Positions 1 through 7,822 of a DNA stretch of 35,393 nt are shown here, in pieces (positions within the stretch are counted from its first letter, which is position 1; each line of letters opens with the position of its first letter). The position numbers and the translations under genes are program-made. The DNA is taken from positions 1 through 35,393 of the forward strand of contig JAIDRT010000061.1 of assembly GCA_029061605.1 (NCBI GenBank), read 5' to 3'. A model generated the notes under the pieces. That model ran no database searches. It had not been told where the DNA came from and was given only the letters and a program-made list of their open reading frames with translations. Origin of the DNA: Clostridia bacterium (GTDB lineage Bacteria; Bacillota; Clostridia; Christensenellales; UBA3700).

Positions 1-1402
1 TAACCTTTGGCGGTGTCGTACTTGGGTCAAAGTTGACGTTGAGTACCTTTTGATTTATGGTAAAGTCTATTTCTTGCTCTAGCGTCAATTTTCCACCTGT
101 CCAAACGTATTCGTCGCTTTGGATAGTAAGGTGAACTTTGTAAGTTCCTTGTTCTATTGGCTTGGGAGTAGAAAGCGCTCCGCCGCTAGAGGTCGAATAC
201 TCTACCTTGACATTGGCTTTATCTGAAGCAAACAACGTAGCGTCGTACCAACTGCTTGCGCCATCTGCGTTAAAATAATCTTGTTGTTCGCCGTTGTATA
301 TGCTTGATAATTGTGTGGCATTTTCCAAAACGGTTGCAGTATATTGTTCTGCTTTTGCTAAATTAAGATGGAATGCGGGGCGTAGCACATATTCTGCGCC
401 ACTTTGATCTATTCCATTTCCGTTAGCGTTCAATAAATGTGCCTGCCCATAATGCAAATTGTTAGCAGAACGTACCCAAGAATAGTTGATATTTGCTCGA
501 GTGTTAATTGATGCTTTCCATATTCCGCTTACTCCGCTAACTCCTGTCTCTGCTATACTAGGAAGCCAAAGCCTATCTTTTGCCCAATTCTTATAACCTG
601 TCTTTGCCAAATATGAACCAGAATTTCCATTTCCCCCTGCATCCAACGCATCATTGTTAAAATCATTAGATTGTCCGGCTGAAGCCTTTGCACTTTGTGT
701 ATGTTGCCAAGACATATTATCTGGAACTTCAATAAACTCCGTCAAACTTTCAGATACGCCTTGCTCTTTTGTCATAGTATATCTAGCCCATTCGTTCTTC
801 GTATCCTGCGTCACACTTTTAAGTGAAGTGTCATTATAATTTACAGCATATCCGCCGCCATTATTTAAAGTCACTGCTCTAACCGAACTAGTCCCATACA
901 TATTGCTAGGATAATTGCCATTAGAATTAGTTTTATTTTCAGTCCAAGGAACTGCTTCATTGGAATTTGCTAACCATAAGGTGAGTATTGGATCACTGGA
1001 TGAGTTTTGCGACAAATACGTTGCTATCCACTGCTTTTCCCCTATAGTTACCACTACGTCTTTATTGCCATTATACGAACGAAAATCTGCCGAAGTTCTT
1101 GTCCCCAAAGTACTCAATCCACTCTTATCCGTCACCGTTCCATTGCTAATCTGTCTTATTAATTCCCAAAATATCTCTTTATCAAAAACATAGCCTTTTC
1201 CTGTCAAGTCATTTTCATATCCGTTAAGTAACATTTCTCCAAGATTTGTTGACTGCGTTGTGATGTTGGAAGATGTTATTGCGTCGGCTTTTTTGTTTTC
1301 ATCAAAAATTATTCCTAGTACAGCAAAAAGCATCGTCATTGCCAATATTACTATAAGGCTGATAGCAATTAAAGTATATCTTTTTTTGTTTGCTAAAATC
1401 AT
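1..1402 (-). CDS. Membrane-anchored surface protein with DUF6273-like and MBG/Ig-like domains (partial, C-terminus off left edge)
   Basis: An open frame of 467 codons starts at ATG 1402 and runs without a stop off the left edge. AGAGGAAGA lies just upstream of the ATG as ribosome binding site. Residues about 10-33 form one hydrophobic helix after a lysine/arginine-rich start, so this is a signal anchor or signal peptide. Residues about 50-350 are rich in Asn, Gly, Ser and Trp and contain RLWLPS (277-282) and YVLRPAFHLNL (338-348); the latter resembles the closing motif of the DUF6273-type domain of Clostridia surface proteins (from memory, not searched). Residues about 352-450 resemble an MBG/Ig-like unit (IYNGEQQ, then GTYKVHLTI, then DFTIN). 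The same unit type builds the giant protein at 9769-18222. The role is probably extracellular; the substrate or partner is unknown. Confidence 0.8.
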   Translation of the reverse strand, partial: MILANKKRYTLIAISLIVILAMTMLFAVLGIIFDENKKADAITSSNITTQSTNLGEMLLNGYENDLTGKGYVFDKEIFWELIRQISNGTVTDKSGLSTLGTRTSADFRSYNGNKDVVVTIGEKQWIATYLSQNSSSDPILTLWLANSNEAVPWTENKTNSNGNYPSNMYGTSSVRAVTLNNGGGYAVNYNDTSLKSVTQDTKNEWARYTMTKEQGVSESLTEFIEVPDNMSWQHTQSAKASAGQSNDFNNDALDAGGNGNSGSYLAKTGYKNWAKDRLWLPSIAETGVSGVSGIWKASINTRANINYSWVRSANNLHYGQAHLLNANGNGIDQSGAEYVLRPAFHLNLAKAEQYTATVLENATQLSSIYNGEQQDYFNADGASSWYDATLFASDKANVKVEYSTSSGGALSTPKPIEQGTYKVHLTIQSDEYVWTGGKLTLEQEIDFTINQKVLNVNFDPSTTPPKV

Positions 1403-1440
1403 TGTTCTTCCTCTCTTTAGTACACTTTGATTAGATTTAG

Positions 1441-1527
1441 ACCTTTCGACTGCACTTCGTTTCGCTCAAGGTGACGTCATAAGGTTTGAGATTTCTCCAC
1501 GACGCTTCGCTTTGGTCGAAATGACAT
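1441..1527 (+). repeat. Dispersed repeat pair (variant ACCTT/AAGGT plus variant ATTTC/GAAAT)
   Basis: The first copy starts ACCTTTCGACTG at 1441 and ends CTCAAGGTGACG near 1474. The second starts GAGATTTCTCCAC at 1488 and ends GGTCGAAATGACA near 1526. In each, the first five and last five bases are complementary (ACCTT with AAGGT, ATTTC with GAAAT). Related copies occur in most gene-free regions of the window. Confidence 0.8.
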
Positions 1528-1564
1528 TTTGAAATATCAATTTGACAAAAGCGTTTGTGGGGGC

Positions 1565-1588
1565 TTGGGGGGAATCGTAACCCCCCAA
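1565..1588. other. G-rich perfect hairpin
   Basis: TTGGGGGG at 1565-1572 pairs perfectly with CCCCCCAA at 1581-1588 across an 8-base loop. It is followed on the plus strand by a T-rich stretch (CTCTTTTGTTTC), so it could act as a plus-strand terminator, although no plus-strand gene precedes it. A further G-run (GGGGG, about 1559-1563) lies just upstream. Confidence 0.6.
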
Positions 1589-1729
1589 CTCTTTTGTTTC
1601 TCACTGTGAATTATACTTTTCTATTGCTCTTTTCGCAGTACTTATAGAATTTTCTATACACAAGAGTCTTCTAAACCAAAATTTGTATATTTTTCAATAT
1701 ATATCAAATTTTGATTTACGTACGAAATT

Positions 1730-1847
1730 CCAAAAAAAGTATACTTTTCCTGACCCAAAATATTGCAAAATTATTACGCGCGAAGTATAATGTAATTGAA
1801 AAAATACGCCTTTTCGCAGGCAGTCAGGAAAAGTATACTTTTTTTGG
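1730..1847. repeat. 118-bp element bounded by 25-bp perfect inverted repeats (MITE-like)
   Basis: The left arm is 1730-1754 (starts CCAAAAAAAGTATAC) and the right arm is 1823-1847 (ends GTATACTTTTTTTGG). They are exact reverse complements over 25 bases and enclose 68 bases with no frame. Each arm also contains the 14-base palindrome AAAAGTATACTTTT. I see no clear target-site duplication. Possible identities are a miniature transposable element, a large structured RNA, or a regulator binding element. Confidence 0.7.
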
Positions 1848-1889
1848 AAAAGTGAAAATTTTTAATTAAAATAGTATTTTAGTTGAATA

Positions 1890-1926
1890 AAAAATCGCAA
1901 CGCTTTTATTTTGCGTTGCGATTTTT
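1890..1926. terminator. Bidirectional intrinsic terminator
   Basis: A perfect 14-bp stem (AAAAATCGCAACGC with its complement at 1913-1926) closes a 9-base loop. A/T runs lie on both sides, so it can end transcription in either direction. It sits between the M28 peptidase gene and the surface-protein gene at the left edge, both read on the minus strand, and would insulate the latter. Confidence 0.8.
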
Positions 1927-1958
1927 ATTAATTCTTGTCACCTTATTTACACCTCACC

Positions 1959-1987
1959 CTTACCCTCCCCCTCAAGGGGAGGGCAAG
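1959..1987. repeat. C/G-rich hairpin repeat
   Basis: CCCTCCCC at 1963-1970 pairs with GGGGAGGG at 1976-1983 over a 5-base loop. Outside it CTT and AAG also pair after one mismatch. It stands directly before the dispersed repeats at 1999-2070. A loosely similar CTTGAGGGGAG element lies at about 31361-31404, again beside the same repeats. Confidence 0.6.
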
Positions 1988-1998
1988 TAAATGGAGTT

Positions 1999-2070
1999 GA
2001 GACCTCTCCACTTCGGTCGAGGTGACATTATAGATTTCTCCACTGCGCTTACGCTTTGGTTGAAATGACG
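1999..2070 (+). repeat. Dispersed repeat pair (variant ACCTC/GAGGT then variant ATTTC/GAAAT)
   Basis: The first copy begins GAGACCTCTCCACTTC at 1999 and ends GGTCGAGGTGACA. The second begins AGATTTCTCCACTGC at 2032 and ends GAAATGACG at about 2070. Both have perfectly complementary 5-base ends and the same overall plan. Confidence 0.8.
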
Positions 2071-2171
2071 TTATAACTGTTCGCTTCAGTCGTAAGGAGC
2101 GAAGCGACGGCATAGCGAGAGAGGCATTGTGCGTGGACGTAGCAAGCGTCAATGACATTTTGCTAAACAAA

Positions 2172-2202
2172 AACTCCCCTCTCGCTTGGCAAGAAGGGAG
2201 TT
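2172..2202 (-). terminator. Intrinsic terminator of the M28 peptidase gene
   Basis: On the minus strand AACTCCC (2202-2196) pairs with GGGAGTT (2178-2172) and is followed by TTTGTTTAGC. It begins about 25 bases after the peptidase stop codon. The stem resembles the terminator at 31415-31449. Confidence 0.8.
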
Positions 2203-2225
2203 GGGAATATTTTCACAAATAAAAA

Positions 2226-3452
2226 CTATTTTCCATTGTCAAAGTCCTCAAGAGTTTTTACAGTGACTTTGTAACAATCTGATAGACATTGCTTATCCAT
2301 ATTATCATAAGTGTCATATCTAGTGTGGTAGTAATTGCGCAACTTATGGTCAAGCGCAGTAATACCTACTGCTTGATAACCGCCTTTATTGAAAGCAGCC
2401 GAGTCAGTTGCCCCAAGAGGTACGGATCCGTAAGAACACGTAATATCTATGCTCTTTGCCGCATTGTAGAATAACTCGCTTGCGTGCTTATCCGCTTTGA
2501 CGGTATTGTTGAGGTCTTTTTTATTTACGCAAAGGAACTTGCCCTCTCTCAAAGTATCGTAAGCATAGATGATAGTCTCTACGTCTTTGTAATCTCCGCT
2601 TGCGCCGTGTCTCTTTGCCCACGCTCTTGCGCCTCTTATGCCTGCCTCTTCACTGCCGGTCAAAAGTACGCCAACTTCAGTATTCTCAAGTTCTATACCC
2701 TCGTCGTGCAAAGCCTTCATTACGGCAATACCCATATAGCAACCTGTGAGGTTGTCATTTGCGCCGTCGACTATTACGCTCGTATTCCACATTCTGTACA
2801 TTGCAATCCAGAAAGGAACAAATACCAAACATACCAAACCCATAATCATAGGTACGCCTGTAGGCATTCCAACCGTTACTCCGCCCTGCAAAACCATTGA
2901 CGCGATAGAGATACCTACTAATGCAACAATGCCAACCATTGATATGATAAAGTGCGCGACGAAAGCGTCACCGCTGATAAGATAACTCATAGTCCACTCG
3001 TGAGCAACGTCAGGGTGTCCGTTGAAAAGAATTCTTCTCTTGACTTCGCCCTTTGGATGCTTGAGAGCCATAAGATTGTGCGAAGTACGCTTAGGATATA
3101 TCCAATCCACTATCTCAAGATAAAGCACGAATTGCAACAGCATCAAAAGCATTGCGACACCTACTAAAATTATCGCAAGAAGAGGTATGAAAAAATAACT
3201 CACCATTGCCATAAGAATTATGGTGACCATAATATGTATCCAATTGAAAAATGCCTTAGGATGCATTTCAAAAGGCTCGATTTTAACTTCGTCGCTGTAT
3301 TCTTTCAAGGTGTTTGCCATATAATCGACGGCGTTCTTTTCGCCTTCGCTACCCGGCAAGCGCTTGCCACAAGTCTTGATAATGGTGGTTATCTCCTCCA
3401 TCATATAATCTGCTTGGGCGTCACTGTTATCTCTCAATTTTTGAAGATCCAT
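2226..3452 (-). CDS. M28-family zinc metallopeptidase with internal transmembrane helices
   Basis: 408 residues; ATG at 3452 is preceded by GGAG at good spacing. M28 enzymes are two-zinc exopeptidases, mostly aminopeptidases. The expected ligands are visible: H146 in FNGHPD, D233 in GANDNLTG, E268/E269 in TGSEEAG (catalytic base, then ligand), D299 in YAYDT and H376 in NYYHTRYDT. Residues 34-58 have the usual lead-in (PGSEGEKNAVDYMANTL). Hydrophobic helices occupy about 66-118 and about 160-222. The second set sits between the first and second zinc ligands, where soluble M28 enzymes have only a short loop. Even numbers of helices would keep the catalytic pieces on one side of the membrane. 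No upstream promoter is convincing; a terminator follows at 2172-2202. Its substrate cannot be told from the sequence. Confidence 0.9.
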   Translation of the reverse strand: MDLQKLRDNSDAQADYMMEEITTIIKTCGKRLPGSEGEKNAVDYMANTLKEYSDEVKIEPFEMHPKAFFNWIHIMVTIILMAMVSYFFIPLLAIILVGVAMLLMLLQFVLYLEIVDWIYPKRTSHNLMALKHPKGEVKRRILFNGHPDVAHEWTMSYLISGDAFVAHFIISMVGIVALVGISIASMVLQGGVTVGMPTGVPMIMGLVCLVFVPFWIAMYRMWNTSVIVDGANDNLTGCYMGIAVMKALHDEGIELENTEVGVLLTGSEEAGIRGARAWAKRHGASGDYKDVETIIYAYDTLREGKFLCVNKKDLNNTVKADKHASELFYNAAKSIDITCSYGSVPLGATDSAAFNKGGYQAVGITALDHKLRNYYHTRYDTYDNMDKQCLSDCYKVTVKTLEDFDNGK

Positions 3453-3677
3453 AAAATACTCCGCATAAAGTATAAACTTTTCTTTAATTGAATATATTGT
3501 ATCATATAATCGACTTATAATAAAGCATTTTACAAAAAATTATTGGATTTTTTATTTTATCAAACAAAATTTAAGTACATTTAAGTAATTTTATGTTAAA
3601 ATTTTCAAATATGCGGTCAAATTTGCGTGAATAACAAGGAATACTTCTTTAGAAGGAAAATTTGCCTGACTTTATGA

Positions 3678-3706
3678 TTGACTTTTTAACAAAATTAGTT
3701 TAAAAT
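3678..3706 (+). promoter_or_regulatory. Sigma-A-type promoter of citrate synthase
   Basis: TTGACT at 3678-3683 and TAAAAT at 3701-3706 are separated by 17 bases, ending 38 bases before the start codon of the citrate synthase gene. Confidence 0.7.
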
Positions 3707-3744
3707 ATTAACATTATTATATTAAAAGTCGAGAGGAATTTGCA

Positions 3745-5118
3745 ATGTCATCGAAAAAAGATTTGGATTTGGGGAGAAAAATATCTAACTTAGCGGACAA
3801 GTGCACGGACAACGGAGTCATTGACCCCGAACTTTTTGTTCAACACAAAGTCAACAAAGGACTTCGCGACCCCAAAGGAAAAGGCGTATTGACAGGTCTT
3901 ACCAATATCAGCGACGTAATTGCAAAAAAAGTAATCAACGGCGAAGAGATCCCCTGCGAAGGTCAATTGTATTACAGAGGATATAATATTAATTCTCTGT
4001 GCGAAGACTTTTTGTCAAGCGACAGATACGGATTTGAGGAAGTAACCTACTTGCTCTTATTTGGCGAATTGCCCAACAAAGCGGAACTTGAAGAATTTAA
4101 GAATATCCTTGCAAAATACCGCAAGTCACTGCCAAACACTTTTGTAAGAGACATTATTATGAAAGCGCCAAGCAACGATATGATGAATTCTCTTGCAAGA
4201 AGCGTATTGACGCTGTATTCTTATGATCCAAAGGCAAACGACACTTCACTTAGCAACGTGCTCAGCCAATGTCTGCAGTTGATAGCACTCTTCCCTCTTT
4301 TATCAGTATACAGTTATCAGGCGTATGAATACTACATAAAAGAAAACAATTCTTTCTTTATCCACGCGCCGAAGGACGATTTGTCAACAGCGGAAAATAT
4401 ACTGCATATGTTGAGAATTGACAGCAAGTACAGCAAATTAGAGGCAAAAGTCCTCGATCTTGCTCTCGTATTGCACGCAGAACACGGCGGCGGTAACAAT
4501 TCTACTTTTACCGCAAGAGCCGTAACGTCTTCGGGCACTGATACATATTCTGCTATTGCAGCGGCAATAGGCTCGCTCAAAGGACCAAAGCACGGCGGCG
4601 CAAATATCAAGGTTTCGCAGATGTTCAACGACATCAAAAAGAACGTCGCAGATTGGGACGACGACGAGGAAATCGAGAATTATCTTAACAAAATCCTCAA
4701 CAAAGAGAGTTTTGACAAGAGCGGTCTTATCTACGGTATCGGTCACGCAGTCTACTCTTTGTCTGACCCAAGAGCATTGTTATTGAAAAAATCTACCAAG
4801 TCTTTGAGCGAAGAAAAAGGACTTATGAGAGACTTCAATCTTTATGCAAAAGTCGAAGAGATCGCCATTAAACTCATATCAAATCAAAGACGTATCTATA
4901 AGGGCGTAAGCGCAAATATAGACTTCTACAGCGGATTTATTTACGATATGCTGGGACTGCCGCAAGAGTTGTATACCCCGATATTTGCAATTGCAAGAAT
5001 TACCGGCTGGTCAGCGCACAGAATGGAAGAACTCATCAATTCCTCAAGGATTATGCGTCCCGCTTACAACTGTACTCAACCTGCGCTAGAGTATGTGCCA
5101 ATGAAAGACAGAAAGTAA
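3745..5118 (+). CDS. gltA: Citrate synthase
   Basis: 457 residues. It condenses acetyl-CoA and oxaloacetate to citrate in the cytoplasm. The catalytic residues expected for the family are present: H247 in HAEHGGGN (equivalent to pig His274), H334 in GIGHAVY (His320) and D393 in ANIDFYSG (Asp375). GPKHGGAN at 280-287 is the conserved glycine-rich segment. The length and an extended amino-terminal region of about 60 residues before GQLYYRGYNI fit the clostridial form. GAGAGGAA lies just before the ATG. The gene is a single transcription unit, with its own promoter (3678-3706) and terminator (5147-5174). No aconitase or isocitrate dehydrogenase lies nearby, so a full TCA role cannot be judged. 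A 2-methylcitrate synthase activity cannot be excluded from sequence alone. Confidence 0.95.
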   Translation: MSSKKDLDLGRKISNLADKCTDNGVIDPELFVQHKVNKGLRDPKGKGVLTGLTNISDVIAKKVINGEEIPCEGQLYYRGYNINSLCEDFLSSDRYGFEEVTYLLLFGELPNKAELEEFKNILAKYRKSLPNTFVRDIIMKAPSNDMMNSLARSVLTLYSYDPKANDTSLSNVLSQCLQLIALFPLLSVYSYQAYEYYIKENNSFFIHAPKDDLSTAENILHMLRIDSKYSKLEAKVLDLALVLHAEHGGGNNSTFTARAVTSSGTDTYSAIAAAIGSLKGPKHGGANIKVSQMFNDIKKNVADWDDDEEIENYLNKILNKESFDKSGLIYGIGHAVYSLSDPRALLLKKSTKSLSEEKGLMRDFNLYAKVEEIAIKLISNQRRIYKGVSANIDFYSGFIYDMLGLPQELYTPIFAIARITGWSAHRMEELINSSRIMRPAYNCTQPALEYVPMKDRK

Positions 5119-5146
5119 CAGTGAATAAAGAATATAGAAATACAAG

Positions 5147-5174
5147 AAGGTACTGCACAAATATGCAGTACCTT
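5147..5174. terminator. Intrinsic terminator between convergent genes
   Basis: AAGGTACTGCA (5147-5157) pairs perfectly with TGCAGTACCTT (5164-5174) over a 6-base loop and is followed by TTGTTTTG on the plus strand. It ends citrate synthase transcription and probably also serves the floA operon, which converges on it from the other side. Confidence 0.85.
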
Positions 5175-5200
5175 TTGTTTTGATTAAATTTGACTTGAAA

Positions 5201-5827
5201 TCATCTCAATCTGCGAGAGCCATACTGTCTTTTAAAAGCAGGTTGGTTGATTACTTCACCATAGACTATTGCCTTTTGGAGAGACGTAAGTTCCAACTCG
5301 TTGTCGTCTTCGCCGTCAAGTTTGACGTATCTGACGTTGTAGTGATCTTGACATCCTTCCGTAGACTTTCCGCCTATGCTGTTCATTGTGGGAACGTATT
5401 CCACTCTATACCTATCGCGGTTATCTTTGTGAGATACGTCGCAATGGCTGTCGTGGTGCGAAGTAGTCACAATATTTTTTGAGCCGACGACTTCTCTTTC
5501 CGCCTGTCTGCGCTTCAACTCGGCAAGCCGTTGCTGAAGTTCCGCCGTCATTTGTTGCCTTGCAGGTTGAGGAGAGCGATATTGAGTCGGTTGCGGTTGA
5601 GCAGGACGTTGAGCCATTTCTGACTGTTGAGGTCTTTGTTGAGGACGGCTCCTAGACTCGGAGGAGTCATATTCCAAGAATTTCTTGAACTCCTCCTTGT
5701 CGTCAAGCAACTTCATTGCTTTTTCCGCTTCGGCTTTTTTCTTATTCTCAGCGTTTTGCTTAGCGACTGAAATAATTACCGCTATTATGCCAAACGCCAC
5801 GAATGCAATAGGAACAAAAGCAAACAT
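5201..5827 (-). CDS. Membrane-anchored protein of unknown function, third gene of the nfeD-floA operon
   Basis: 208 residues. I do not recognise a family. One hydrophobic helix (about 3-22) is followed by a charged, lysine/glutamate-rich helix (24-52), a Gln/Pro/Arg-rich linker (57-92) and a second helical stretch (93-112). A His/Cys-rich segment follows (SHHDSHCDVSH at 123-133, then C159 and H162), and the end is helical (SLQKAIVYGEVINQPAFK). The start codon overlaps the floA stop by one base (TAATG), so translation is coupled. In Bacillus subtilis the position after floA is held by yqfB, but the similarity here is only positional. The inferred role is a cytoplasmic-face partner of the flotillin scaffold. 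The His/Cys cluster could bind metal, which is speculation. Confidence 0.8.
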   Translation of the reverse strand: MFAFVPIAFVAFGIIAVIISVAKQNAENKKKAEAEKAMKLLDDKEEFKKFLEYDSSESRSRPQQRPQQSEMAQRPAQPQPTQYRSPQPARQQMTAELQQRLAELKRRQAEREVVGSKNIVTTSHHDSHCDVSHKDNRDRYRVEYVPTMNSIGGKSTEGCQDHYNVRYVKLDGEDDNELELTSLQKAIVYGEVINQPAFKRQYGSRRLR

Positions 5828-6846
5828 TATTTCTTATCCTTCTTTTTGCTGTCACTGGATTCTTCTACTCCGCCGATAGCGTTACGCATATTGGTATCTG
5901 CCATAACGTTTTGCATATTGTAGTAGTCCATTACGCCCAATTTGCCCTTTTGCAAAGCCTCTGCCATTGCTTTTGGGACTTGAGATTCCGCTTCTATAAC
6001 GAGCGCTCTCATCTCTTGGGTCTTTGCCTTCATTTCTTGCTCCAACGCAACTGCCATAGCGCGTCTTTCTTCGGCTTTTGCCTCGGCAATTCTCTTGTCT
6101 GCCTCTGCTTGATCCATCTGAAGTTGAGCGCCTATATTACGTCCAACGTCAATATCTGCAATGTCTATTGACAAGATTTCATAAGCAGTACCGCTGTCAA
6201 GACCTTTGCTGAGCACTGTCTTGGAGATAGCGTCAGGATTCTCAAGTACGTCTTTGTGCGACTCAGAAGAGCCCACCGTCGTGACGATACCCTCGCCTAT
6301 ACGAGCAATGATAGTATCTTCGCCTGCGCCACCGATAAGTCTGGTGATATTGGCTCTCACTGTCACTCTCGCCTTAACTCTCAATTCAATACCGTCCTTA
6401 GCAATTGCAGATATGGCGGGAGTCTCAATAACTTTTGGATTTACTGAAACTTTTACTGCATTGAGCACGTCTCTACCTGCAAGGTCGATTGCTCTTGCCG
6501 TCTCTGCGGTCAATTCCATATTTGCAGAGTGAGCGGAAATCAAAGCATTTACAACTTTGATTACGTCACCTCTTGCAAGCACGTGACTTTCCAATTCGTC
6601 TATGGATATGTCAAGTCCCGCTTTCTTTGCCGAGATATAAGCGTCGACGAGAGGAATAACCTTGATGCCTCTCCACTTCATACCGATGAGCCTAGTCATT
6701 GATATCTTCACGCCCGACACGAGCGCTCTGAACCAAATTCTGATAGGCAAAACACTGAAAATAATTGCAAGCAATACGAGCAATACTACTGCAACAACGA
6801 TTGCCGTAATGCCGCCGGCGCTAAGCGCCAATGTCATTAGAACCAT
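5827..6846 (-). CDS. floA: Flotillin-like protein FloA (SPFH domain)
   Basis: 339 residues, close to the usual 330 or so. FloA scaffolds functional membrane microdomains in Bacillota. A hydrophobic amino-terminal segment (about 9-33, re-entrant or hairpin in the family) is followed by the SPFH core (about 40-240, with [20 protein letters not shown] and [19 protein letters not shown]). Next comes a Glu/Ala-rich coiled coil (245-300, with [20 protein letters not shown]), then the conserved [12 protein letters not shown] (303-314) and a lysine-rich tail. AAGGAG six bases before ATG 6846 supports this start. It lies 46 bases after nfeD and overlaps the next gene by one base, so the three form one operon read from the promoter at 7486-7514. 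Confidence 0.95.
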   Translation of the reverse strand: MVLMTLALSAGGITAIVVAVVLLVLLAIIFSVLPIRIWFRALVSGVKISMTRLIGMKWRGIKVIPLVDAYISAKKAGLDISIDELESHVLARGDVIKVVNALISAHSANMELTAETARAIDLAGRDVLNAVKVSVNPKVIETPAISAIAKDGIELRVKARVTVRANITRLIGGAGEDTIIARIGEGIVTTVGSSESHKDVLENPDAISKTVLSKGLDSGTAYEILSIDIADIDVGRNIGAQLQMDQAEADKRIAEAKAEERRAMAVALEQEMKAKTQEMRALVIEAESQVPKAMAEALQKGKLGVMDYYNMQNVMADTNMRNAIGGVEESSDSKKKDKK

Positions 6847-6892
6847 TTTTTACTCCTTATAATATATATTTTATTTTTTTACAATTTAATTA

Positions 6893-7465
6893 TTATATCG
6901 AATCTTTTGCCGAGACGTATTCTTGAACTGTAATCTTGACGCCTTCGACTGCGATAACCTCAATATCTCTGCCTCTTTCGATAAGAGTGGACTGCGATAC
7001 GACGCTGTACAACTTACCGTCTATCATAGCGTTTCCGCCAGGTCTCAATACTGACTCAGCCTTGCCGACCTTGCCAACTAATTGAGAAAAATCCTCCGTT
7101 CCGCCAGTAATACCTTCAGGCACTGCAACAGCCTTTTGTACAAGTCCGGTGCGTGATAGTTTTCCTTTTTTAAGTGAACGTAACATTATAACAAGCGCAA
7201 TGCATACGACAACTGTCACACATATGAGCATTACAAAAAACTGTATGATTAGGGATCCTCGTTTGCTCATAAACAATCTGACTGCCATACCTGCAAAAAC
7301 GAGAAGCAAACCCGCAATTCCAAAAAATCCAAAACCGGGTTGGAATATCTCGACGATTATAAAAATCGTGCCTAAAATAAGAAGAATGGCAGGTATTATG
7401 CCTATGTCGCTAAATGCAATTTGAATCTCTTGCCAAAATGTTAATCCATTGCTTGCTAACAACAT
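6893..7465 (-). CDS. nfeD: NfeD-family membrane protein (short form)
   Basis: 190 residues. Three transmembrane helices lie at about 22-41, 45-66 and 74-95, and a carboxy-terminal OB-fold domain of the NfeD type follows (about 125-182; LVGKVGKAESVLRPGGNAMIDG, then RGRDIEVIAVEGVKITVQE). It lacks the amino-terminal ClpP-like serine protease domain, so it is the short form. The short form typically sits before floA (yqeZ-yqfA order in Bacillus) and works with flotillins at membrane microdomains. An ideal AAGGAGGTGA stands before ATG 7465. It is the first gene of the operon. Confidence 0.92.
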   Translation of the reverse strand: MLLASNGLTFWQEIQIAFSDIGIIPAILLILGTIFIIVEIFQPGFGFFGIAGLLLVFAGMAVRLFMSKRGSLIIQFFVMLICVTVVVCIALVIMLRSLKKGKLSRTGLVQKAVAVPEGITGGTEDFSQLVGKVGKAESVLRPGGNAMIDGKLYSVVSQSTLIERGRDIEVIAVEGVKITVQEYVSAKDSI

Positions 7466-7485
7466 TTTCTCACCTCCTTGTCTAT

Positions 7486-7514
7486 AGTATATACGACTTT
7501 TGAGGATAAAGCAA
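7486..7514 (-). promoter_or_regulatory. Promoter of the nfeD-floA operon
   Basis: On the minus strand TTGCTT (7514-7509) and TATACT (7491-7486) are 17 bases apart, with the AAGGAGG ribosome site of nfeD just downstream. Confidence 0.7.
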
Positions 7515-7647
7515 TACCGAAACTTATTTTTATTTGCAAAAAAACTGTAGATTTTACAAAATTTTTATTATAATAAATAGTTAAATTTCTTTTATTAGTC
7601 TTAGATATTGCCACTCGCACAAGACGCGCCAATGTCAGCAATCTGAT

Positions 7648-7676
7648 AGAAGCCTCTCCACTACGGTCGAGGTGAA
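7648..7676 (+). repeat. Dispersed repeat, variant GCCTC/GAGGT
   Basis: AAGCCTCTCCACTACGG leads into TCGAGGTGAAA. The ends GCCTC and GAGGT pair with one G-T wobble, so this copy is slightly diverged from the ACCTC/GAGGT form. Confidence 0.7.
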
Positions 7677-7765
7677 ATAAAGTTGTCAATGTGACGCGTA
7701 TTAGATGTAACTCTCGCATTAAATGCGTCACACTGCGCAGTCGTGAAGGTCTCTATACAAATGAA

Positions 7766-7803
7766 ATACGCCTCAATTGTTGCGTCCAACTCTTGAGGCG
7801 TAT
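7766..7803. terminator. Intrinsic terminator of the giant surface-protein operon
   Basis: ATACGCCTCAA (7766-7776) pairs perfectly with TTGAGGCGTAT (7793-7803) over a 16-base loop. On the minus strand it is followed by TTCATTTG. It begins about 20 bases after the stop codon of the gene at 7823. Confidence 0.75.
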
Positions 7804-7822
7804 TAAATGGTATGTATTATAT

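Larger units (their letters stand above)
1403..2225. other. Long gene-free region rich in hairpins and dispersed repeats
   Basis: I see no credible gene in these 823 bases. Short frames here, such as the one at 1943-2170, are translations of repeats. In order the region holds a repeat pair (1441-1527), a G-rich hairpin (1565-1588), an imperfect 16-base AT palindrome (1643-1658), a 118-bp element with 25-bp perfect inverted ends (1730-1847), a strong bidirectional terminator (1890-1926), a C/G hairpin (1959-1987), two more repeats (1999-2070), a further repeat-like stretch ending in GCGTCAATGACA (about 2090-2160) and the terminator of the M28 peptidase gene (2172-2202). Confidence 0.75.
7515..7822. 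other. Gene-free region with a repeat, a weak palindrome and a terminator
   Basis: No credible gene. It holds an AT-rich upstream region of the nfeD promoter, one dispersed repeat (7648-7676), a weak inverted repeat (TGTGACGC at 7690-7697 with GCGTCACA at 7725-7732) and the terminator of the surface-protein operon. Confidence 0.65.

Noticed and set aside
1943..2170. Open frame of 75 codons on the minus strand
   Set aside because: It is a translation of the hairpin and dispersed repeats at 1959-2160 and has no protein-like features.
7690..7732. TGTGACGC/GCGTCACA inverted repeat as an operator or terminator
   Set aside because: The 8-base arms are 27 bases apart, not close to a promoter and not followed by a T-run, so no role can be supported.
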